A DNA stretch of 26,631 nucleotides from JBHHZI01 sp046757965 (GTDB lineage: Bacteria; Acidobacteriota; Polarisedimenticolia; SMYD01). Under the pieces are notes generated by a model that was not told where the DNA came from, did not search any database, and saw only the letters and a program-made list of their open reading frames with translations. The translations under genes and the position numbers were made by a program. The stretch lies in contig JBHHZI010000029.1 of assembly GCA_046757965.1 (NCBI GenBank), forward strand, positions 1-26,631, read 5' to 3'. This document shows positions 21,595 to 26,631 of the stretch, one piece after another; the stretch's first letter is position 1; each line of letters opens with the position of its first letter.

Positions 21595-22547
21595 TGCACG
21601 CTCCCCGGCATGCGCGTCGCATGCCAGGCACGCGCCACGCCGGGCACGGACGCCGTGGCGTCATCCAGCCGCGCGGCCAGCCGTCTGAACGCCACGGATG
21701 CTCCACAGTCCGGATACGCCTCGACCACGGCACGCTGCGACCGCCCGGCCCATTCCACATGAATGTCCCGTGGCACGGTGCCCAGCAGTTCCGGCCGCGC
21801 ATCGAGAAAACGGGAAGTGGCTCGCACCAGGCGGGTGAAGACCCGGTCGCGATCTCCGGTGTCGGAGGCGCCGTTGACCACGACTCCGACGGTGCCGGAG
21901 AAGCCGCGGCGGGACGCGAGCTTGATGGTCGCGTAGGCATCCACCAGAGAGGTGGGGTCGGACGACAGGACCACGTTGAGCCGGTGCGCGATACCGAACA
22001 GACCCACCACGTTGGTGGACACACCGGCAGCCGCATCGATCAGCAGGTGATCCTGCCCCGAGGCGAATGCCACCACCGACGCAAGAAGTGAGGACAGGAC
22101 CGTCCTCGGCAGCGCCGCCATCTCGGTGACACCCGACCCCGCCGGCAACACGGTGATACCCCGCGGACCCTTCAGGGCCACGCCCGCCAGATCGCATGTC
22201 CCCGCGAGCACCTGCTCGAGGGTCTGTTCGGGATTGAGACCCAGGGCCAGATCGAGATTGGCCAGACCGAAGTCCGCATCCAGCACCATGACCTGCCGCT
22301 GCCTGAGGGCCAGGGCCACCGCCAGGTTCGTCACCACCGCGGTCTTGCCGACGCCGCCCTTGCCGGAGGCGAAGACGCTGACCTGCGGTCCGTTCCCGCG
22401 CGGCACGCCTGTCACGGGCGCACTCCAGCCAGGCCGGGGCACCCTGTCGGGCCCGGGTCCCGGCGTGAACTGTCTGTCCCGACCGCGGTCGGTGGTGTCA
22501 AGCAACGAATCAGACTCATGGTTGTCGTTCCCTTGTGCTGGTCCCAT
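21591..22547 (-). CDS. flhG: FlhG (FleN/MinD-like ATPase), flagellar number regulator
   Basis: A 318-aa ParA/MinD-type ATPase. The deviant Walker A motif KGGVGKT is at 63-69, preceded by VSVFASG. The switch region has VMVLDADFGLANLDLALGL, and the DxAAG strand reads HLLIDAAAGVSTNV. FlhG sets flagellar number together with FlhF. The N-terminal region is Gly/Pro/Arg-rich, and I cannot find the DQAxxLR motif with which FlhG stimulates the FlhF GTPase. The start ATG 22547, 16 bases after flhF, is preferred; GTG 22592, inside flhF, is possible. It overlaps fliA at the end. Confidence 0.88.
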   Translation of the reverse strand: MGPAQGNDNHESDSLLDTTDRGRDRQFTPGPGPDRVPRPGWSAPVTGVPRGNGPQVSVFASGKGGVGKTAVVTNLAVALALRQRQVMVLDADFGLANLDLALGLNPEQTLEQVLAGTCDLAGVALKGPRGITVLPAGSGVTEMAALPRTVLSSLLASVVAFASGQDHLLIDAAAGVSTNVVGLFGIAHRLNVVLSSDPTSLVDAYATIKLASRRGFSGTVGVVVNGASDTGDRDRVFTRLVRATSRFLDARPELLGTVPRDIHVEWAGRSQRAVVEAYPDCGASVAFRRLAARLDDATASVPGVARAWHATRMPGSVQ

Positions 22548-22563
22548 GGGGTGCACGTTCTTG

Positions 22564-23499
22564 TCAGGCCACCGCGTTGACGCCGGTGGCACGGGTTGAT
22601 GTCAATCCACGTTCGATGAGGCGCTGCGGTGTGATCTCCTCGATGTCATCCGGTACGGTCGGTCCGGTGGTCACGTAGGCCAGCGGGAGGTGCGCCGCCA
22701 GGGCCGCGGGAATGAGGCTGGCCGGACCGGCCTCATCGACGCGGGTCAGGGCGACCCGGTCCGGGCGCAAGGGCGCGAATCGCTCACGGATGGCGGCCGC
22801 GACCTGAGGCGTCGTGCCGGCCGGCAGGACCAGATGGGTCTCGTCCGGCGCCAGGCTGCGAAGCAGGTAGGAGAGCGTCTGGACCGCCCGACCCTGTCCT
22901 GGAGGTATCCCCGGCGTGTCGATGTAGACCCGGTCGGCACGGCTGGTGTCCATCGCCACGCGATGGGCATCGCGCAGGTCGGAGACGGCATGCAGCTCCA
23001 GATCGAGCAACTCGGCGTACGTCCCGGCCTGGGACAGTCCCCCGATGCGCAGCGTATCCGCGGTGACCAGGACCACGTCGTGCCCGTGCACCAGCGCATC
23101 CCGTGCCGCCAGCTTGGCCCACGTGGGGGTCTTGCCGGCGCCGGCCGGCCCGACGAGCGCCACCACCCGCCGTCCCGGCCGCGCCGGTCTGGCCGCGACG
23201 ATGCGACGGCTCAGGGCGACCAGGGTGCGCCGCTCGAGGCTTTCCACCCCGGGAGACGATGCCGCGATCTCGCGGCTGAGTTCATCGGTCATCGCATCGT
23301 CCAGCCCGGCCGCCCGCAGCGTTCTCCGGACCCTGTCCAGGCTGCCGGGGTGCTGTTTGCGGGGCATGCCGGCCAGCACCTCGACGCCCCCGCCGGGCAG
23401 CCGGCGTGTATCGAGCAGATGGGCCGCGTCGCCCATCTCCTCTCGCACGTCGGAGAGCGCCGCGGCGATCGAGTCGGCATGAAACGTGCGCACGCGCAT
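22564..23499 (-). CDS. flhF: FlhF, SRP-type GTPase for flagellar placement
   Basis: A 311-aa FlhF: a basic N-terminal region beginning MRVRTFHADSIAAALSDVRE, then the NG domain from about 75. P-loop GPAGAGKT (117-124), DTLR (148-151) with downstream Q, G3 DTPG (194-197) and G4 TRVD (252-255). FlhF marks the site of polar flagellum assembly. Several motifs depart from the norm: GKTP for GKTT, DTPG for DTAG, TRVD for TKLD. The key Lys, Thr and Asp remain, so nucleotide binding is probable. It starts on the TGATG overlap with flhA and is followed by flhG, the usual pair. Confidence 0.92.
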   Translation of the reverse strand: MRVRTFHADSIAAALSDVREEMGDAAHLLDTRRLPGGGVEVLAGMPRKQHPGSLDRVRRTLRAAGLDDAMTDELSREIAASSPGVESLERRTLVALSRRIVAARPARPGRRVVALVGPAGAGKTPTWAKLAARDALVHGHDVVLVTADTLRIGGLSQAGTYAELLDLELHAVSDLRDAHRVAMDTSRADRVYIDTPGIPPGQGRAVQTLSYLLRSLAPDETHLVLPAGTTPQVAAAIRERFAPLRPDRVALTRVDEAGPASLIPAALAAHLPLAYVTTGPTVPDDIEEITPQRLIERGLTSTRATGVNAVA

Positions 23500-25565
23500 C
23501 AGGCCACTCTCCCGACGCTCTTCACGCGCACGCCCGGCGGCAGTTCACGTGGCGAGAGGAACACCATGCTGGGGAGCGCCGCCGATGCCAGCCGCCGGAG
23601 CGGGCCGCGCACCGCCGCACTGCACATCAGGATCGGCTGGGCGACCGACTCGGTCAGCGAACCGACCGATTCGGCGATGCGCGCCAGCAACCCATGCGCC
23701 TCCCGGGGCTCCAGGGCGACGACCCGCTCGCCTGACGCGCTGGGCGTCACGGCCTCCTCGAGGCGCCGTTCGAGAGCTGGCTCGAAGGTGATCACCTGAA
23801 GCGCCCCGTCGGGACCGAGCAGCGGGGCGGTCAGAGATCGACACAGGGCCTGGCGACAGGCCTCGGACAGCACCTCGTGGTCCTGGGTATGCATGGCGAC
23901 ATCCGCCAGCGTCTCGAGAATGGTCTGCAGATCCCGGATCGAGACCTTCTCCGCCAGAAGGGAGGTCAGCACCCGCTGGACCGCGCCGACGCTCAGACGC
24001 TCGGGAACCAGTTCCTCGACGACCTTCGGGGCCGACTCCTGGATGTGATCCAGCAGCTTGCTCGTATCCTCACGGGTCAGCAGCTCCGCCGCGTGACGGC
24101 GCACCAGCTCGAGCAGGTGAGTCCCGATGAGGGAGGGAGCATCGACCACGGTGTAGCCGGCGGCTCGCGCCGCGTCCGCCTGCTCCGTCGCCACCCACAG
24201 CGCGTCGAGGCCGAAGGCCGGTTCGCGCGTGGGCACGCCCTCGATCTTCGCGGTGGTGTGCCCCGGATCGATGGCCAGGACCCGGCCGGGCGGGATGGTG
24301 AACGACCCGATCTCGTTGCCGCGCAGGAGAATCGTGTAGCCATCTGACGGCAACCGGAGATTGTCGCGCACGCGCACCGGGGGCACGATGAAACCGAGCT
24401 CGCCGGCCACCTGCCGTCGGATCCCCTGGATCTTGTCGAGCACCGATCCGGAGGAACCCTTCTCGTTCACCATCGACACCAGGCCGTAGCCCACTTCCAG
24501 GGTCAGCGGATCGACGGCGAGCAGCGCCTCGACATCCTTCGAGGGATCCGGTGTCTCGGCTGCATCACCGGTGGCCGCCGTCCCGGTGCCATGGGAGGGC
24601 CCGTCCCCGGTTGCTTCCATGCTCTCCTGCCGCCGTGCGGCCGCCTGGCCGGCGATGAACGCTGCGGCAGCCATGATGAGAAACGACACCTTCGGCATGC
24701 CCGGCACGAGGGCGAAGCTGGCCAGCACCGCCGCCCCGATCCGGAGCGGCATCGGCCGGCCGAACACCTGTCGGATCATCTCGAGCCCGAGATCCTCGCC
24801 GACGGCGCTGCGTGTCGTGATCACGCCGCCGGCCACGGAGATGAGCAGCGCCGGGATCGTCGTGACCAGCCCATCACCCACGGTGAGCAGCGAATAGGTG
24901 CGGGCCGCGTCAGCGATGGACATGCCGCCCTGGCTCACGCCGACGATGAGGCCGGCGATGATGTTGACCGCGGTGATGAGAATCGCCGCGATCGCATCCC
25001 GCTGGGTGAAGCGAACGGCGCCATCCATCGAACCGTAGAACTCGGCCTCGTCCGACACCGCCTGCCGGCGCCGGCGGGCCTCTCCCTCATCGATGATCCC
25101 CGCGTTGAGATCGGCGTCGATGGCCATCTGCTTGCCCGGCATGGCATCCAGGGTGAACCGGGCCGTGACCTCCGAGATGCGAGTGGCGCCATGGTTGATG
25201 ACGATGAACTGAACGGCGAGCAGGATGAGGAACACCACCAGGCCGACCGCCAGGTTGCCGCCGACGACGAACTGGCCGAAGGCGGCGATCACCTGTCCCG
25301 CGGCCGACTCCCCCATCTGGCCGTTGAGAAGGATGAGGCGCGTGGAGGCGATGTTGAGGGCGAGACGGAAGACGGTCAGGAGAAGCAGGGTGGTCGGAAA
25401 GACGGAGAACTGCACCGGCGTCGAGACAGCCAGCGCCGCCAGCAGCACCACCAGGGAGATGGTGATATCCGCCGAGATCAGGAGATCCATCAGCGGTGTG
25501 GGCATGGGGATGACCATGACCACGAGGATCAGGATGACACCGAGCGGAAGCGCGAGACGGTTCAT
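23499..25565 (-). CDS. flhA: flagellar type III export gate protein FlhA
   Basis: A 688-aa inner-membrane protein, the normal FlhA length. The first about 320 residues hold eight predicted TM helices and the FHIPEP-family signature ARFTLDAMPGKQMAIDADLN, followed by the basic cytoplasmic loop (EARRRRQAVSDEAEFYGSMDG). A linker at about 325-360 leads to the four-subdomain cytosolic region, which docks export chaperone-substrate complexes, such as FlgN with FlgK or FlgL. It overlaps flhB by 4 bases and flhF by 1 base (TGATG). Nothing looks broken. Confidence 0.97.
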   Translation of the reverse strand: MNRLALPLGVILILVVMVIPMPTPLMDLLISADITISLVVLLAALAVSTPVQFSVFPTTLLLLTVFRLALNIASTRLILLNGQMGESAAGQVIAAFGQFVVGGNLAVGLVVFLILLAVQFIVINHGATRISEVTARFTLDAMPGKQMAIDADLNAGIIDEGEARRRRQAVSDEAEFYGSMDGAVRFTQRDAIAAILITAVNIIAGLIVGVSQGGMSIADAARTYSLLTVGDGLVTTIPALLISVAGGVITTRSAVGEDLGLEMIRQVFGRPMPLRIGAAVLASFALVPGMPKVSFLIMAAAAFIAGQAAARRQESMEATGDGPSHGTGTAATGDAAETPDPSKDVEALLAVDPLTLEVGYGLVSMVNEKGSSGSVLDKIQGIRRQVAGELGFIVPPVRVRDNLRLPSDGYTILLRGNEIGSFTIPPGRVLAIDPGHTTAKIEGVPTREPAFGLDALWVATEQADAARAAGYTVVDAPSLIGTHLLELVRRHAAELLTREDTSKLLDHIQESAPKVVEELVPERLSVGAVQRVLTSLLAEKVSIRDLQTILETLADVAMHTQDHEVLSEACRQALCRSLTAPLLGPDGALQVITFEPALERRLEEAVTPSASGERVVALEPREAHGLLARIAESVGSLTESVAQPILMCSAAVRGPLRRLASAALPSMVFLSPRELPPGVRVKSVGRVA

Positions 25566-26631
25566 CGGGTGGTGCTCCGGCGGGCCTTCCGGACCTCACG
25601 GCGGGCGGCGCTCAGGGCGGCCGGGCCGATGGGAAGATCGGTCGGCAGGGCGGCGTCGCGGTGGTAGGAGATCTTCTCGCCGCGGCGTCGGCGCGTCACC
25701 CAGGCCATGACACCCGCCACGGCGCGGAACAGCGCGTCGGGGATCTCCTGGCCCACCGTCCCGACGGATTCGAGGAGACGGGCGAGCGGCGGGTCGGTCA
25801 GAACGGGAATGCGATGCTTGCGTGCGGCCTCCCGGATGCGACCGGCGATCCGCCCCTTGCCCTTGGCCAGGATGGTCGGCGCCGCCATCCGCAGCGGCTC
25901 GTAGCGCAGCGCCACCGCCACATGGGTGGGATTGACCACCACCACGCTGGCCTTCTTGACATCGTCGAGCATCCTGCGCCTGGCGAATGACTGCATGCGG
26001 CTGCGGATCTTGGCCTTGACGTGGGGGTCCCCGTCGCTCTCCTTGCGCTCGTCCTTCATCTCCTGCTTGGTCATTCTCTGGTCGCGCAGAAATCGCCATC
26101 GTTGCCAGGCGACATCGGCCAGGGCCAGGAACAGCCCGGCAATGACCATGCGCACCAGCACGCGTCCGACGATGTGGGACAGTCCGGGAAGAATCTGCGA
26201 CACCGAGCTGGCGCCCAGAGCCACCAGGGCTCCCAGCTCGTCGTGCAGCGCGCTCCAGGCGATGACCGCATACAGTCCCATCTTGAAGGCAGTCCGCAGA
26301 CCCTCGACCGGAGTCTGTCCGGTGATCAGGGGGCGCAAGGCCTCCGCGGGATTGAGCCGGTTGAAGGTCAACTTCAACGGCTCGCCTGACACCACCAGCC
26401 CCCCCTGGGCCAGGGAACCGGCCAGGGTGCCCACCACGATGGCGGCCAGGAACGGGCCGAGAAGCAGCGACGCGTCGACCGCGGCGCGATTCATGACACC
26501 CTGCACCGACGACAGCGTCAGTTCATGCGACGAGGCATCGATGACGATGGACCTCATCATGCGCACCGCCGACCGCAGGATCGTCGGACCCGCCAGCCAG
26601 GCCATGCCCAGAAACGCGCCCAGAGACAGCG
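25562..26631 (-). CDS. flhB: flagellar export switch protein FlhB, partial (5' end beyond window)
   Basis: The frame is open to the right edge, so the start lies outside. About 355 residues are visible. There are the remaining TM helices, then the cytoplasmic linker (MTKQEMKDERKESDGDPHVK), the autocleavage motif NPTH (25933-25922) in VVVVNPTHVAVALRY, and the FlhB C-domain with ILAKGKGRIAGRIREAARK. Cleavage between N and P switches export from rod/hook to filament substrates. It heads the visible part of block A, with flhA coupled by ATGA. fliP-fliQ-fliR may lie further upstream, but that cannot be seen. Confidence 0.97.
   Translation of the reverse strand, partial: LSLGAFLGMAWLAGPTILRSAVRMMRSIVIDASSHELTLSSVQGVMNRAAVDASLLLGPFLAAIVVGTLAGSLAQGGLVVSGEPLKLTFNRLNPAEALRPLITGQTPVEGLRTAFKMGLYAVIAWSALHDELGALVALGASSVSQILPGLSHIVGRVLVRMVIAGLFLALADVAWQRWRFLRDQRMTKQEMKDERKESDGDPHVKAKIRSRMQSFARRRMLDDVKKASVVVVNPTHVAVALRYEPLRMAAPTILAKGKGRIAGRIREAARKHRIPVLTDPPLARLLESVGTVGQEIPDALFRAVAGVMAWVTRRRRGEKISYHRDAALPTDLPIGPAALSAARREVRKARRSTTR

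Noticed and set aside
19937..22036. A 699-codon minus-strand frame that would extend fliM far upstream
   Set aside because: The upstream part overlaps fliA and flhG, which are certain, and is Arg/Pro/Gly-rich. The ATG at 20830 overlapping the fliA stop is the natural fliM start.

Overview
The window is high-GC DNA from a Gram-negative (diderm) bacterium. It carries P-ring and L-ring genes (flgI, flgH), a lipoprotein signal in FlgH and an RND efflux pump. The flagellum looks polar or number-controlled (flhF, flhG), with a PomA/PomB-like stator, sigma-28/FlgM control and at least one sigma-54 promoter. The gene order flhB-flhA-flhF-flhG-fliA-fliM-fliN ... flgF-flgG-flgA-flgH-flgI-flgJ-flgM-flgN-flgK-flgL is unlike enterics and recalls compact flagellar islands of deep-branching proteobacteria, Acidobacteriota or Nitrospira-like lineages. 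The sequence alone does not settle the taxon.

Region 1 (1-2475): a 38-codon small protein gene, a complete tRNA-Asn(GUU) with its own sigma-70-type promoter (both on the minus strand), then a plus-strand pair: an ArsR-type regulator translationally coupled to a double-SRPBCC (AHSA1-like) protein. Region 2 (2476-7640): a MarR-regulated efflux operon, marR - periplasmic adaptor - RND transporter. A palindrome sits inside the promoter and is a good candidate MarR operator. No outer-membrane factor gene is present.

Region 3 (7641-10205): a probable 98-aa minus-strand gene of unknown function diverges from motA-motB-fliL, which has a sigma-28-like promoter. Region 4 (10226-26631, all minus strand): the flagellar island in three transcription blocks. 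Block A, entering from beyond the right edge, is flhB(partial)-flhA-flhF-flhG-fliA-fliM-fliN and a small membrane protein gene. Most of its genes overlap by 1-4 bases, and it ends at a hairpin terminator. Block B, flgF-flgG-flgA-flgH-flgI-flgJ, starts at a clear GG-N10-GC sigma-54 promoter and makes the rod, rings and their chaperone. Block C, flgM-flgN-flgK-flgL and a 182-aa unknown gene, starts at a near-perfect sigma-28 promoter embedded in the 3' end of flgJ. FliA (block A) would therefore be restrained by FlgM and would switch on block C and motAB-fliL once the hook-basal body exports FlgM.

The most striking anomaly is flgK: its reading frame is intact except for one in-frame TAG at codon 158. 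TAG is the normal stop of five other genes here, so reassignment is unlikely. This is either a real nonsense mutation, which should abolish filament attachment, or a base-call error. Other points of interest are the weakened FliM motifs, the altered GTPase motifs in FlhF, the apparent loss of the FlhG activator motif, and three unknown small genes tied to the flagellar locus. I found no CRISPR array, insertion sequence or phage gene.
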